Under the pieces are notes generated by a model that did not search any database, was not told the DNA's origin, and was given only the letters and a program-made list of their open reading frames with translations. Shown piece by piece: positions 10,701 through 19,957 of a stretch of 43,182 bases of DNA (the stretch's first letter is position 1; each line of letters begins with the position of its first letter). The stretch covers positions 1 to 43,182 of the forward strand of contig JAHHIE010000057.1 of the NCBI GenBank assembly GCA_019358945.1, in the 5' to 3' direction. The DNA is from Stenomitos rutilans HA7619-LM2 (GTDB taxonomy: Bacteria; Cyanobacteriota; Cyanobacteriia; Leptolyngbyales; Leptolyngbyaceae). A program made the translations under genes and the position numbers.

Positions 10701-13683
10701 CCTTACTAGTAATGGCAATATCGCAGTTGGTCAGCTTGACACAAGTGCTACAACGGGCAGTGCTGGAGCCATCACACTCAATGCTGGTGGTAATATTACC
10801 CTTGGTGCCAATATATTTGCAACTAGCACCTTGGGGAATGGAGGAGACGTTACGCTGTTCTCTACTAATGGCAGTGTCATCACCAATGGTACTTCCATCT
10901 CTACTGCTTCTACAAGTGCTACCAATTCGAGCAATGGTGGAGCCGTTACAGTCAGAGCCGGTAACGGCAGTGTTGCGGTTTTTGATCAAATATCGACTTA
11001 TTCTCAATCAACAGGTTCTGGTACCGCTCAAAATGCTGGAAATATCTTTATTGAGTCTCGCAACGGCAATATCTCTGCTGATCGCTTAGATGCCAGATCT
11101 ATCGCCGCTTTTGGTAGTTCTGGTAACGGCGGCAATATTACCCTGAACGCACCTGAGGGCAACATCGCCGTGAGTTCCCTCCAGTCTCTTTCCGAAGCTA
11201 ATTCTCCTAGTGCAGCCAATCCGAGTCAGGCAGGCAATGGGGGTTCAATTTCATTAAACGCTGACTCCACAAACGGGATCATTAACCTGTTATTTAGACC
11301 GCCTAATACTTTGATCCGATCGTACAGTCGAGTATTGGGGACAGGGGGTTCGGCTGGCAGAGGGGGAGATATAAGGTTTACTGCGGGAGAAATAGCGTTA
11401 GAAACAAGTTTAGCTGCCTCTGATTCAACCTTTCCTGCACCCGGTGGACAAGTTACTCTAACGGCTAGTAAAAGCATTACTCTGAATATCAACAATACCG
11501 TTTCCGAAGCTCGTATCAATACTAGCAATAACAACATTGCTCTCAATAGTGGTGCCATTATTCTAAGAGGAGACACAACCTTTAATAGCCCAGTCACCTT
11601 ACAAGCCAATACTATTGATACCAGGGGCGGTACGATCAACGGCATCGGTAATGCCACAATTGCCCTGCTCGCCAACCAAAACATTATTACAAGCGACATT
11701 ATTAATCCGGGTCGAGGGATCAGCCTTAATGCCAGGACAGGGGCAATTAGTACCGGAAATCTGAACTCTAGTTCCACGGTAGGAGATGGTGGTGCTATTA
11801 CTCTGATTGCTCGTACCAATGTGACAACGGGTTTGTTAGATTCTAGTTCTACCCTTGGCAAGGGCGGCGATGTGTTCATTGACCCGATTAGGGATGTGCA
11901 GGTATTTGGCATCAATACTCAGGGTGGTACAGTAGGCGGCAATGTAGACATCACCACGGGTAGATTCTTCCGCGCTATTGGTTCCTTTGTCGATCGCAAC
12001 AACCTCCTTGCCAGCATCTCTACCGCAGGTGGGCAAGGTGGCGGGGCTATCACCATTCGTCATGGTGGTGGATTCTCCTTCACTCCCTTTGTTGTTGGCA
12101 GTGCCGCTCGAAACGGTACAGCTGAAGCCATCACTACTGGAGCAAACAGCATTCTTCCCCCACGTTCTTTCCAAGGCAGCTACATCCAAGACAATATTCG
12201 CATCATCACTACGCCCCCACAAGTTACCTGCGAAGCCTCCACCTGCCAACAACCTAACAGGACGGGCAATTCCCCAGCAACTGGTAAAGACGACCTTGCA
12301 GCGATCAATTACAGTCCCGATTCGGACTTTACTTCACAGTATGTGCAGTATTTGGGAGAACTCCCGAATAAGCCTCGCAGTGTCTCCGTGGCAGACATCC
12401 AGAGCGAACTTCGCCAAATCACAGCCAAAACTGGCGTAAAGCCTGCTGTCATCTACATCAGCTTCACTGCCGCAGGTAACTCACCAGCGTCATCTCCTAA
12501 CCAAGCAAAACAAATCCAAGCCTCACGCGATGCAGAAGTCCTCTGGCAATTTAACTCTCAAGGATTGCCGCTTAATGGGGTTGCCGACAATCAAGCTCAA
12601 CCAACGTCGAAGCGTCAACCCAGCGATCAGTTAGAACTGGTGGTTGTTACCGCTAAAGGTAATGTTGTTCGTCGGCAGTTTCGGGAGGTTACGCGATTTC
12701 AAGTAGGAGAAGTCGCCGAGAAGTTTCTGAAAGCTGTCAAAACCGCTACAGATGACTCTTCTTATAAAACTCATGGTGCTGAACTCTACCAGTGGCTCAT
12801 CACTCCCTTAGAAGAGGAGCTAGACGCTCAAGGAATTAACAATCTGATTTTTATTGCAGACATTCAGGTGCGCTCTATTCCCTTTGCGGCCCTCTACAAC
12901 AAACAGCCTAAGCAGGGAAACCCGTTTCATCTAGTTGAAAAGTACAGCATCGGTTTGATGCCTAGCTTTAGCCTGACTGATACTCGTTATAAACCAATCC
13001 AAGACGCTCAACTATTGGCAATGGGCACAGCAACTTTTGAAAGGCAAGACCCACTGCCGTTTGCATTGCTTGGGATAGAAATCGTTACAAGAGATCTGTG
13101 GGCTGGCAAACCACTTATAAATCAGGATTTTACTCCCAGTAACCTGAAGACGCAGCGGTTAAAAGAGCGCTATGGCATTGTTCACTTAGCCACTCATGCA
13201 AAGTTTGAAGCAGCGCGACTGAACGAAGCTTACATCCAATTTTGGCGAGACAATCAGCTCAAGCTCGATCAGGTGCAGTCAGCAGGACTCAGTGATCCTC
13301 CTGTTAGCCTGCTAATTCTCAGTGCATGCGAGACAGCTGTCCCGGATGAAAGAGCTGAACTGGGCTTTGCAGGGCTAGCGGCTAAAGCGGGCGTTCAGTC
13401 AGCTTTAGCAAGTCTCTGGACAGTGGGAGATATGCCAAGTTTTGCACTGACAACCGAATTCTACAGGCAGCTGAGAGCAGCACCGATTAAGGCACAAGCG
13501 CTTCAGCAAGCACAAATTGCTATGTTAAAAGGCGATGTCAAGATTGAGAACAAGCAGTTGGTCTTACCAGGAAGGATACCAATTCCTCTCAACCTGCCGA
13601 GCGGGAAGGTACCTGAGACACAACAACTCTTCCAGCACCCCTATAACTGGGCGAGCTTTACGATGGTTGGTAGTCCCTGGTAA
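7759..13683 (+). CDS. Two-partner-secretion exoprotein (TpsA) with C-terminal CHAT protease domain
   Basis: This is a 1974-residue surface or secreted protein. A signal peptide (about 1-25) precedes the filamentous-haemagglutinin TPS domain (about 28-280). That domain contains the [14 protein letters not shown] strand, FHSFTQFGL and the diagnostic NPAG at 115-118, the region recognised by the TpsB POTRA domains. A long Gly/Thr/Asn-rich beta-helix passenger (about 430-1480) has many degenerate GNITL-like strands. A close cysteine pair (Cys1490, Cys1496) marks the start of a linker. The last roughly 330 residues are a CHAT domain with its dyad intact: His1813 in HLATHAKFE and Cys1857 in LSACETA. 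A surface-delivered caspase-like protease is inferred. The partner TpsB gene is directly downstream but on the opposite strand, converging with a 38-bp gap. Confidence 0.93.
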   Translation: MARRISLLAIALVSAWSVKVGYGQAQSITPAPDGTGTIIAPNGNRLDISGGQLSRDQANLFHSFTQFGLNQQQIANFLSNPATRNILGRVVGGNPSVINGLIQVTGSNANLYLMNPAGFVFGANASLNVPGSFLATTANGIGLGDRWFNALGSNDYASLIGTPGSFAFTMGQPGAIINAGNLAVGQGKDLSLLGGTVVNTGQLSAPGGQITIAAIPGENLVRISQPGNPLSLEIEPLVAGSNQPQNWNLPIDALPRLLTVGSAGINTGLAASNDGTVQLASSNTSISAEAGVAIASGKIDASSQSHIGGTINVLGDRVGLLSTNLNVSGVTGGGSIRIGGDYQGKGSVPNASQTFVSKDSAIYADALQTGSGGRVIVWADNTTRFYGSISAHGGIISGDGGFSEVSGKNQLDFKGLADLRAVNGRQGTLLLDPTDITISAAPTTGTVTGGAIFQDAATTPSNISNTDLQNQLALSNVTVTTASGLAGLGDITVNAPIAWNTRSSLTLLANRNITVNPGANITTNGGNVTLTADADNAGGGSLNITGSIITTNGGNFTASGKGLNTIANSDGITLNASTINTRDGSITLTGVGGTATNPDGTVNANNGIAINPDTILEAVDNGSITLVGTGGTGANRSIGISTRARSQITTQNGSIQLTGRGGGDGTGDFNVGVYLGLNAEGNSIRSSGSGSVSIQGTSGTGLSGNTGTLLYFSTINVVDGDITLRGISNGTEGFNTGISIQSSAVTTTSIIPGKGNITLQGKGSSFAAGAQNGGIEISGVLAGLPAIIAAEGTGNIEVEGIGGVSSANGGGFGLGRDSTLSSKDGSIRIRGVGGTGSPSPGINLSSDIQRVNQRIISTGKGSIFLEGIAGTEGISPGITVGGFLSNGATIEATGSGNITLKGTGTQGAQGIDLRGKGSIVPNSNSVIDLTGNITFTEPVNFNVARFNHTGGTLSTTGDFPFTLQANQITVGNITNPGQPITLTSNGNIAVGQLDTSATTGSAGAITLNAGGNITLGANIFATSTLGNGGDVTLFSTNGSVITNGTSISTASTSATNSSNGGAVTVRAGNGSVAVFDQISTYSQSTGSGTAQNAGNIFIESRNGNISADRLDARSIAAFGSSGNGGNITLNAPEGNIAVSSLQSLSEANSPSAANPSQAGNGGSISLNADSTNGIINLLFRPPNTLIRSYSRVLGTGGSAGRGGDIRFTAGEIALETSLAASDSTFPAPGGQVTLTASKSITLNINNTVSEARINTSNNNIALNSGAIILRGDTTFNSPVTLQANTIDTRGGTINGIGNATIALLANQNIITSDIINPGRGISLNARTGAISTGNLNSSSTVGDGGAITLIARTNVTTGLLDSSSTLGKGGDVFIDPIRDVQVFGINTQGGTVGGNVDITTGRFFRAIGSFVDRNNLLASISTAGGQGGGAITIRHGGGFSFTPFVVGSAARNGTAEAITTGANSILPPRSFQGSYIQDNIRIITTPPQVTCEASTCQQPNRTGNSPATGKDDLAAINYSPDSDFTSQYVQYLGELPNKPRSVSVADIQSELRQITAKTGVKPAVIYISFTAAGNSPASSPNQAKQIQASRDAEVLWQFNSQGLPLNGVADNQAQPTSKRQPSDQLELVVVTAKGNVVRRQFREVTRFQVGEVAEKFLKAVKTATDDSSYKTHGAELYQWLITPLEEELDAQGINNLIFIADIQVRSIPFAALYNKQPKQGNPFHLVEKYSIGLMPSFSLTDTRYKPIQDAQLLAMGTATFERQDPLPFALLGIEIVTRDLWAGKPLINQDFTPSNLKTQRLKERYGIVHLATHAKFEAARLNEAYIQFWRDNQLKLDQVQSAGLSDPPVSLLILSACETAVPDERAELGFAGLAAKAGVQSALASLWTVGDMPSFALTTEFYRQLRAAPIKAQALQQAQIAMLKGDVKIENKQLVLPGRIPIPLNLPSGKVPETQQLFQHPYNWASFTMVGSPW

Positions 13684-13721
13684 GAGTAGGTGAAGAATAT
13701 AATAATCAGCCTTGCTTCCTG

Positions 13722-15488
13722 CTAGCGGGGTTGGTAGCGAACGCTGAAGTAAAATCCTTTATCTTGAGCATTATTACCTCGATCGCTCAGATTCACCAAT
13801 GGAATACCATAGTCCACCCGTAGGCTAAGACCCGGAAGACCTAATGCTTCATTCCATAACAGCCCTAGTCCTGCCCCTGCTAGAAAAGTTTGCTCCGATT
13901 GCTGATTGGGATTATCTGCTTGATTCCAAACCGTTCCCAACTCAAAAAATGGTGCAAGTTGAATTGTGGGCACTCCCGAATCATCTCGCTGTATAGCAAT
14001 CCGATCTTCAATGAGAAACCGAAGCCCATTGTCTCCCGATCTTGCATTCTGCCGAAACCCTCGCACCGATTGCCCACCACCAATAACAAACTGCTGAGAG
14101 GGTAGCAAACTGTTTGGTGTCAGTTGTACATCCGCTTGAATCAACAACAGCTGAGCACTGCCAAGCCGCTGCACTCGCTGCACTTGCCCCAACCAGCTAA
14201 AGAAATACCCGTCAGGAATGGGTGACTCATTCGTCGTGGCATCAAATAAGCCTGTACCAAAATTAAACTGCGATCGAAAAGACCAAATGCCCTGAGTATC
14301 TCGTAGCGTGAGATCCTGACCAAATCGAATCACACTGGTTCGACTGACCCCATCATCATCGGGACCGATGCCAAAGGGATTAGGCAATCGATCGAACAGA
14401 AAGGTTTGCCCATTCTGATACGTGAAACCAAGGGATACAGCAAATTCTTTGGCGATCGAGCGTACTAAAGGTTGGCGAAAATTGATTTCATACAGCTCCT
14501 GCTTTCCCCGAATGCCTAGCTCATTAAACGGCGGCTGAGTCACGTTACTGCGATTAGGTGCAGCTCTAAGTTGTAAGGTTCCGTTCATGCGGTTTAAAGG
14601 AACTTGATAAGCAAAATCAAAGTTATCAACACCATCAGTCGTTGAGTGATAGTAAGAGCTTGAAATCTCATCTCCAATCCCAGTTAAATTGCGGTAACGT
14701 AACTCAATGCCCAATCGTTCAGAACCTACACTAGGCGGAGAGTAATTATCAATGCTAAAGCCGCTGCTAAAAGGAGGCGCTTCGACTACCCGAATTGTAA
14801 GCTTACTTTGACCAGATACTCCTGATGCCCGTAAACTAGCCTCGATATTTGTTAATAACGAATCGGCTCGAAGTAATTTTAATTGATCTTCTAATTGAGT
14901 CGTATTGAGTGGACTTGTCGTCCCTAACTGAATCCGATCACAAATGTAGGATGGTCTTAACCGCCTGAGTCCCTCAACCTGAATCTCCGCTAACCTGCCT
15001 TCTATAATCTGAATCTTGAGGCTCCTGCGAGAAGGACTTTTTGGCATGTCTTCTAACGGTTGAGCGAACGCTAACGAAGTAATGTAGCCTCGCTTCAGAT
15101 AAAGCTGAGTAACTGCGTTTTCCACCTCTTTGCTGAACTGCTTCAAAGTAAAAGTCTGTGCCGCCTGCGACTGCGAAATTAGCTGTATCGCTTGCCTAAA
15201 TTCAGCCTTGCTAAAAACAGTATTGCCCTGAATCGTGACTAGAGCGACAGAAACCACATTGGGAGGAAGCTCCACATCAAGCGGTCCAGTTTCTACCGGG
15301 TCTACTGGGGTAGGGCATTGTTTTCCCTCATTAACGGTCTTTTGCTCAGATGCTTGTGCGACAAGACTCCTTTTTTGTGGAGTCCCCCATACCTCATCAA
15401 GCTTAAGTTGGGCTTGGGCTATTCTCAATGTGAGTAAAGAGCAGGCGACAAACCCCTGAGTTAACCAAGCCACATGATCTAGTCTCAT
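13722..15488 (-). CDS. ShlB/FhaC/HecB-type outer-membrane transporter (TpsB)
   Basis: This is the outer-membrane translocator for a two-partner-secretion substrate, presumably the convergent TpsA-CHAT protein. An N-terminal export signal (about residues 1-26 from ATG 15488) is followed by a POTRA_2 domain (about 75-150: VSVALVTIQGNTVF, LKQFSKEVENAVTQLY). The ShlB-type junction and 16-stranded barrel (about 215-588) end in FYFSVRYQPR, with an aromatic residue near the terminus as barrel proteins need. The conserved VIGGGQSVRGFRQN segment, equivalent to the VRGY/F loop motif of the Omp85 superfamily, is present. A TTG at 15500 is in frame, but ATG 15488 gives a better signal peptide. It lies 194 bp downstream of the caspase gene on the same strand. 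Confidence 0.92.
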   Translation of the reverse strand: MRLDHVAWLTQGFVACSLLTLRIAQAQLKLDEVWGTPQKRSLVAQASEQKTVNEGKQCPTPVDPVETGPLDVELPPNVVSVALVTIQGNTVFSKAEFRQAIQLISQSQAAQTFTLKQFSKEVENAVTQLYLKRGYITSLAFAQPLEDMPKSPSRRSLKIQIIEGRLAEIQVEGLRRLRPSYICDRIQLGTTSPLNTTQLEDQLKLLRADSLLTNIEASLRASGVSGQSKLTIRVVEAPPFSSGFSIDNYSPPSVGSERLGIELRYRNLTGIGDEISSSYYHSTTDGVDNFDFAYQVPLNRMNGTLQLRAAPNRSNVTQPPFNELGIRGKQELYEINFRQPLVRSIAKEFAVSLGFTYQNGQTFLFDRLPNPFGIGPDDDGVSRTSVIRFGQDLTLRDTQGIWSFRSQFNFGTGLFDATTNESPIPDGYFFSWLGQVQRVQRLGSAQLLLIQADVQLTPNSLLPSQQFVIGGGQSVRGFRQNARSGDNGLRFLIEDRIAIQRDDSGVPTIQLAPFFELGTVWNQADNPNQQSEQTFLAGAGLGLLWNEALGLPGLSLRVDYGIPLVNLSDRGNNAQDKGFYFSVRYQPR

Positions 15489-15682
15489 AAATGATCTCAA
15501 TTAAGAACCGCTAAGGCGGTGTCAAAGCAAATTGCATCGTTTCAGCTAGACTATGAGCTAATGTAACATTGACTATTCATTTAGACGAAGAAATATACGT
15601 TAATCTTGCAGATTTTCTATACGCTCGACCTCAGTAAGCGTCTATCCAAAAGATTAGAGGGGGCGATCGCTTCCCTGAATTA

Positions 15683-17560
15683 TTACCTACCGCAACTTCC
15701 CAAAGGCTTGCAGAGTCTTTGGGCTTGTTTGTCAGCAACTTTGGCATAATTCTGATATTCCCTTGCCTTCTGCTGTCCCCGTTCAGCAGACGCACCAGAG
15801 CGGATGGAGTTCATGCGATGGCTAGCCTCTTGCCACTTCGAGGCAACGGATTGCCAAGCTTGCTTGGTTTTGTCTCCTTGTTGCTCAAGCTTGATTTGGT
15901 CGAGATTAGCTTGGTTTGCTAACTCTAGGGCTGCTAAATATTGCCGAGCCGATTGCCACTCTAAATTGGCTCGACGCTGCTGGGCAATCATATCCTTTAG
16001 TACCTTGATCTCTGTAGCATCATCGCCTGCAATATATTGTTGCCGCACCTGTTGCACCAGAATTGTCCAGTGACCGTTAGCTTTTTTCCAGGCAGCAACT
16101 CCTGCTTTCACTTGGTCGTATCTTTTTGCTGCCTGCGTCTGGTGAGTGGCTTGCTCAGTTGAGTGAATTGCAGCACGCATCCCATTCATCATCTGCCAAG
16201 TGATTTCAGGGAGTAAAGACATTGACGTGTCAGGAAAAAGCTCTGTACTCAGTTGGGTTGATACCTCAGACAGTTGGAGATAGCCAGTGTGTAGCGTGGC
16301 GGCTATGGGAGCAGGAAGATACTGATCGAGGCGTAGAGGTAAACTACTCGCACCGATCGACAAGGCTGCTCCCACCCCAAGCAAGCCTCGCAGTAGCCAC
16401 CAATGGCGCGATCTCGGATAGTGGCGAACCTGTTTCCGCAGGCTAGCTGGTTGACCGAGATTTGGGTTGAGCAAGCCAGCCAAGGCGGGATCGATTTCTT
16501 CCAGGCGCAAGTCGAGCATCCGTTGCAGGCGCAGCAGCGTGCGGCGAGTGTCGCTGGTGACGGGTTCCTTTCCAGCCAGAATCGGTTCCACGATTTGCCA
16601 AAACAGTCGCAATTTTTGCTGCCGCTCACGGTGCGCTTGCAGCACCTCTCGTTCAATTGCGGTTGCCTGCTCAATTGTTAACTTGAGAGTGCGGCTCAAG
16701 GCACAGAGGACTCTGCGATCGCGATAGCGGAGTGTGCCGATGAGCGAGAGTTTTCCTTTCTGGCAAAAGCGCTGCACTTCTTCACAGTAGATTTGTTCGG
16801 GGTCTTTTTTGAGTGCTTCCGCAATGATAATGTTAAAGCCTTCACCAATGGAATAAATCTTAGGGTGCATGGCGTTCTCTGTTGCAGCTAGCACTTCCCG
16901 TTTGGCATAGTTGTGCAGTTCCACGGCTGAAATCTGCCCATTGCAATCTGCGTCTCCCACACCCGTTTCAATGCCTTCAACGATGTACTGCGTATAGACC
17001 GACAACTCGCCGTCTTGTTTACCCGCAAGTGAGTACTGGGTTCCTGTAGAAGAAGTTAGAACGGCTCTTCCTTCTCCGCTCAACTGATTTTTTACATCTA
17101 CTTTTACATCCAGAATCTCATCACCTTTCATGAGCAGACCATCCGCGATCGCGCCGCTGTAGCAACAATCTAAGATCAGGATCTGCTGGCAGCCAGCATC
17201 GCTCATGCGCTCCTGAACAAACCGGGCAGACACCATACTGGTTTTAACAAAGTTATTCCCTGTTAATTTCCGCGTGGTGCGGGTGGAAAAGTAGAGCTTG
17301 TCTTTTTCATCCAAAATGCCGTGCCCAGAAAAGAATAGTACGACTAAATCCTCTCGAGTACGCCCTGAAAACAAGATTTCAATCTCTTCTTCCATCGTTT
17401 TTGGATCAGGGTTGAGCAGTGACTTCACCTGGTTGAAGTTGCCCATTTCTGGATGTTCTAGCACTCGCCGCATTGCTTCCACGTCTCTGATGGCACTAGG
17501 CAAAGGGGGCAAACCTGATTCGTATTCACTAACTCCGATCACCAGGGCAAGTTTCTGCAT
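15683..17560 (-). CDS. Caspase-family (C14) protease with membrane helix and coiled-coil tail
   Basis: This 625-residue metacaspase-like protease has a p20 domain (about residues 1-245) with His80 in FFSGHG and Cys133 in DCCYSG, the catalytic pair. It starts with the usual ALVIGVSEY strand. A helical middle region (about 250-375) resembles helical adaptor segments found behind cyanobacterial caspases but has no name I can assign. One transmembrane helix is likely at about 388-410. The rest (about 430-615) is an Ala/Gln-rich coiled coil. The protease domain should face the cytoplasm. An EACC1-like gene lies 89 bp upstream on the same strand, with a perfect 12-bp hairpin between them. EACC1 proteins are reported as constant partners of conflict-system effectors such as caspases, so a regulated cell-death role is a reasonable inference. 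Confidence 0.9.
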   Translation of the reverse strand: MQKLALVIGVSEYESGLPPLPSAIRDVEAMRRVLEHPEMGNFNQVKSLLNPDPKTMEEEIEILFSGRTREDLVVLFFSGHGILDEKDKLYFSTRTTRKLTGNNFVKTSMVSARFVQERMSDAGCQQILILDCCYSGAIADGLLMKGDEILDVKVDVKNQLSGEGRAVLTSSTGTQYSLAGKQDGELSVYTQYIVEGIETGVGDADCNGQISAVELHNYAKREVLAATENAMHPKIYSIGEGFNIIIAEALKKDPEQIYCEEVQRFCQKGKLSLIGTLRYRDRRVLCALSRTLKLTIEQATAIEREVLQAHRERQQKLRLFWQIVEPILAGKEPVTSDTRRTLLRLQRMLDLRLEEIDPALAGLLNPNLGQPASLRKQVRHYPRSRHWWLLRGLLGVGAALSIGASSLPLRLDQYLPAPIAATLHTGYLQLSEVSTQLSTELFPDTSMSLLPEITWQMMNGMRAAIHSTEQATHQTQAAKRYDQVKAGVAAWKKANGHWTILVQQVRQQYIAGDDATEIKVLKDMIAQQRRANLEWQSARQYLAALELANQANLDQIKLEQQGDKTKQAWQSVASKWQEASHRMNSIRSGASAERGQQKAREYQNYAKVADKQAQRLCKPLGSCGR

Positions 17561-17607
17561 GGCGGGCTTCCTGTATGAATGACATTGCTGGAGAGATAAA
17601 GACTATC

Positions 17608-17641
17608 CAGAAGCCCAACCGTTTAAATAGTTGGGCTTCTG
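17608..17641 (-). terminator. Hairpin between the EACC1-like and caspase genes
   Basis: A perfect 12-bp stem (CAGAAGCCCAAC paired with GTTGGGCTTCTG) closes a 10-base loop. It starts 8 bases after the EACC1-like stop codon on the minus strand. There is no strong U-run, so partial termination, transcript processing or 3'-end protection are all possible. It may set a high EACC1 to caspase ratio from a shared transcript. Confidence 0.55.
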
Positions 17642-17649
17642 AAGTGGGT

Positions 17650-18081
17650 TTATGCTAGTGACAGGTCTTTCTGAGTCGATACTTGAGTGGTAGCTTGAAT
17701 GGCTTCTTGGGCAACAATGAAGTCTTGAGCAGCTTTCAAGGCGATCGCAAATTCTTCCCGACTACTGGCAGTAATTTTGAGTTTGCGCCCGCTGCTTTCG
17801 ATCTCTAGTGCAATCGGTTTGTCGCCCCAGCGATCGCCCATAAACGCTAGCACCTTGAAGGCATTTCCAGCCGTCGCCTCGGCGCTTAGTAGACCAATCA
17901 ATGTGCCCGCAATCGCTTTATGACCTGGAGCTGGCTTTGGATCAGCAACTCGATGGACAGCACTGACCTCATCCATTGTGTTTAACTGTTGCAGTAAGCG
18001 GCGCGTAGCATCGTTGCGTTCTTCGTCAGTCATGGTGCAGTCGGTCAGATGAATGGTCAGGCAAACAGAATTCGCATTCAT
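17650..18081 (-). CDS. EACC1-like protein (effector-associated constant component)
   Basis: This small 143-residue protein has an N-terminal ferredoxin-like strand-helix pattern: CLTIHLTD, a helix through TRRLLQQL, then a strand. A PAPGHKAI-type loop follows, then a helix, then IALEIESSGRKLKITASSREEFAIALKAAQDFI. This matches the order of elements in EACC1, a family described in NTP-dependent bacterial conflict systems as a constant partner of variable effectors. The assignment rests on recall of that pattern, not on a search. A GGAG about 8 bases before the ATG supports the start. A copy of the GTGAATAA-N15-CCAAT motif (18123-18152) lies 41 bp upstream. The caspase gene follows on the same strand. 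It might be an adaptor or inhibitor of the caspase. Confidence 0.65.
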   Translation of the reverse strand: MNANSVCLTIHLTDCTMTDEERNDATRRLLQQLNTMDEVSAVHRVADPKPAPGHKAIAGTLIGLLSAEATAGNAFKVLAFMGDRWGDKPIALEIESSGRKLKITASSREEFAIALKAAQDFIVAQEAIQATTQVSTQKDLSLA

Positions 18082-18122
18082 GTTGAGTCTCCAAAAGTAA
18101 TTATCTTTGACGCTTATTCTTT

Positions 18123-18152
18123 AATTGGTAAATTAATCAAGCTTTATTCACA
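18123..18152 (-). promoter_or_regulatory. Shared promoter-like motif, site E (upstream of the EACC1-like gene)
   Basis: Read on the minus strand this is TGTGAATAA, 15 bases, then CCAATT, ending 41 bp before the EACC1-like start codon. Four other sites have the same two boxes at exactly the same spacing. The fixed direction and spacing fit a sigma-factor promoter (-35 and -10 boxes) or a bipartite activator site. Confidence 0.6.
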
Positions 18153-18212
18153 CATAAAAAATGCGATCGCCTAATCAAGAGGATGGAACAGGACGACCGC
18201 GTGGCTAGAAAT

Positions 18213-18262
18213 TAAAACACGATCGCCCATCCAAAAGAGATTGGGTGAACGATCGTGTTTTA
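18213..18262. terminator. Long bidirectional hairpin between minus-strand genes
   Basis: A perfect 13-bp outer stem (TAAAACACGATCG paired with CGATCGTGTTTTA) contains a weaker inner CCCA/TGGG pairing. It lies 75 bp after the stop of the secreted papain-like gene. On both strands the 3' arm ends in a GTGTTTTA run, as expected for a bidirectional rho-independent terminator. Confidence 0.55.
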
Positions 18263-18336
18263 GATAGCTGAGCAGAAAGATGAATTGCCTGAGTAGAGAA
18301 AGTGCTAGAGGCAATTCGGTAACACATTAGAACTCA

Positions 18337-18906
18337 TCAATTCGCATTGATAAGAGCTTGCACATAGTCTGAAGGAAATGTAGTAGAATCCCGCTGTGGT
18401 ACTCTCAAACCAGCGTCACGAGCAACACTCATCACAAAATTGATGCAGTTAGTGCTGAACAAGTCGTAGTTTGTTGTACGCCATTCAGAAATAGCTCTTT
18501 GCGTGCGGTCATACACAGCTTTGTCTACTTGTACGATGAGCCTATCCGTGATCTTATTCATTTTCCCAGAAAACGCTTCATTCCGAATTTGTCCTGGAAC
18601 TTGACCAAAAGCCCCTGTTCCTTGTGAGGGGTAGAATCCAAATGCTTTATAAGTAGATGTACCTCTGCCGCTATCTTGAATTCCCCAGACAACAAACGCA
18701 TGACCTGTTGATGAACCACCACGAGCACAGAAAACCAAGTAGTACTTGTTGTTCGTATAGTCAGAGTATGTTCTTTGATCAACAGATTTGTCCGCAGCGA
18801 AAACTGGAAGAACTGGCTGCGCTAGAACTGAAGTTATGAGAGCCGTCAAACCTGCTAGAAGCAAGTTGCGAGATTTGATGAAACGAAACGAAAATTGTGC
18901 CTTCAT
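18337..18906 (-). CDS. Secreted permuted papain-like (NlpC/P60-type) protein
   Basis: The 189-residue protein has a signal peptide (about residues 1-38, cleavage after VFAA). Its mature part has a His before a Cys: His69 in STGHAFVVWG and Cys154 in FSTNCINFVM. This is the order in circularly permuted papain/NlpC-like folds, with Asn153 next to Cys154 and a strand carrying FGFYP between them. Such proteins cleave peptide, amide or lipid bonds in the cell envelope. The substrate here is unknown and the family call is inference from motif order. An AGGAG about 7 bases before the ATG supports the start. A copy of the shared promoter-like motif (18958-18987) lies 51 bp upstream, and a strong hairpin lies 75 bp downstream, so it is probably its own transcription unit. 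Confidence 0.7.
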   Translation of the reverse strand: MKAQFSFRFIKSRNLLLAGLTALITSVLAQPVLPVFAADKSVDQRTYSDYTNNKYYLVFCARGGSSTGHAFVVWGIQDSGRGTSTYKAFGFYPSQGTGAFGQVPGQIRNEAFSGKMNKITDRLIVQVDKAVYDRTQRAISEWRTTNYDLFSTNCINFVMSVARDAGLRVPQRDSTTFPSDYVQALINAN

Positions 18907-18957
18907 GGGTTTCTCCTTAAGTGAGTTGATAGCTTACTTTGAAGCTCTCTATCAATT

Positions 18958-18987
18958 AGTTGGTAGGATATTTTTGGTTTATTCATC
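18958..18987 (-). promoter_or_regulatory. Shared promoter-like motif, site D (upstream of the secreted papain-like gene)
   Basis: On the minus strand this reads GATGAATAA, 15 bases, then CCAACT, ending 51 bp before the start codon. It is the most divergent of the five copies (GATGAATAA for AGTGAATAA, CCAACT for CCAATG) but keeps the exact spacing. Confidence 0.5.
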
Positions 18988-19316
18988 CTTTAAACAATTC
19001 GGCACTCGCATTATTTTCTGGCAGCCATGGTTACTCATTTAAACACTTTATGAGCAAAAACCTGACAAATCATAAAATAGTGAACTTGCTAAGAACCAAT
19101 AGGGATATTCGCTTTTCCGTCCTGTCTAATCTTCAGCGCTAAGTCTAAACAAATCTAAAGCATCTTCCCGTTTAACTTCTATTTGTGATCGGAAATTATT
19201 TTGTAACAGTATATATTTGCTTTGGAAAAAGTCAAAAATGCGAAGGCTTCAATCTAAAAAGATTGAAGCCTATAGTAGTTAGATTTTGTGATCGCTTTCG
19301 CCTAAAAATTTGCCAT
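18988..19316. other. AT-rich intergenic region
   Basis: No convincing gene is seen between motif site D and the end of the site-2 protease gene. Reading frames here are short, lack ribosome binding sites and have no recognisable product. The only clear structure is the hairpin at 19244-19271. Confidence 0.4.
19244..19271 (-). terminator. Rho-independent terminator after the site-2 protease gene
   Basis: A perfect 12-bp stem (AGGCTTCAATCT paired with AGATTGAAGCCT) with a 4-base loop lies 45 bp downstream of the site-2 protease stop. On the minus strand it is followed by ATTTTTGACTTTTT, a U-rich tail. It probably ends the peptidoglycan-binding/S2P transcript. Confidence 0.7.
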
Positions 19317-19922
19317 TTACAGTCCCGTCATTGCCTCGATCGCAATATCCGCTATTCTGACTAATCCAGTAACAGTGTTAGGCATCAGCAACAGAATCAT
19401 CAGTAGGAATAACCCGATCGTGTCATCTAACTGTTTAAATTCTGGGAAAAATTCGCAAAGAACACGAAATCCATCCAGTGGTGGCGCTGGCAAAAGGTTA
19501 AATAGGAACAGTACGAAATTGATTTGGGCTGCCAGGAGGAAGAAATTTACGCTCCATAGGTGGGCAAAGGATGTTGTTACAATCAGGTTGATCGCGATAA
19601 TGCAGAGAAGTCCCAATGCCAGGTTAGAGAATGGACCTGCGACAGAGACCAGTATATTACCCGTACGAGGAGAGCGAAACTTCGCAGGGTTTACAGGCAT
19701 CTGTCCTACAGCGATTCCGGCAACACAAAGGAAGATGATTGATTCCAAACCCATATGAACCAATGGATTGGGCGTGAGGTGTCCTGTTCTTTGTGGTGTG
19801 TCGTCTCCCTGGGCAACGGCTGCCCAACCATGAGCCAATTCATGCACACTGACTGAAACAATGACGATCGCAACGTATCTGAAAAAAAAGATGGGATTAG
19901 TGAAAAGTTCTGCAAGAAACAT
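19317..19922 (-). CDS. Site-2 protease family (M50) intramembrane metalloprotease
   Basis: This 201-residue polytopic membrane protein has the zinc-binding motif HELAH (His27, Glu28, His31) in its first helix. The third ligand is Asp150 in NLLPAPPLDGFR, the M50 NPxPPLDG-type signature. A conserved AGPFSN (95-100) lies in between. It lacks a PDZ domain and resembles the compact M50B group. Such enzymes cut transmembrane segments, often releasing regulators such as anti-sigma factors or membrane-tethered transcription factors. It starts 35 bp after the peptidoglycan-binding gene and is probably co-transcribed with it. A terminator-like hairpin lies 45 bp downstream. The substrate is unknown. 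The neighbouring membrane sensors and the shared promoter motif make a regulatory role plausible. Confidence 0.9.
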   Translation of the reverse strand: MFLAELFTNPIFFFRYVAIVIVSVSVHELAHGWAAVAQGDDTPQRTGHLTPNPLVHMGLESIIFLCVAGIAVGQMPVNPAKFRSPRTGNILVSVAGPFSNLALGLLCIIAINLIVTTSFAHLWSVNFFLLAAQINFVLFLFNLLPAPPLDGFRVLCEFFPEFKQLDDTIGLFLLMILLLMPNTVTGLVRIADIAIEAMTGL

Positions 19923-19957
19923 TGGTTTGACTCCTGATATGGGAACGATTTACAGCG

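Noticed and set aside
9300-11900. Repeated short sequences in the TpsA passenger considered as a repeat array or CRISPR
   Set aside because: The repeats are degenerate, in frame and encode beta-helix strands. There are no uniform spacers.
15552-15581. A sixth copy of the motif upstream of the TpsB gene
   Set aside because: Only the TATTCA core fits. The second box at the required spacing matches in about three of six positions.
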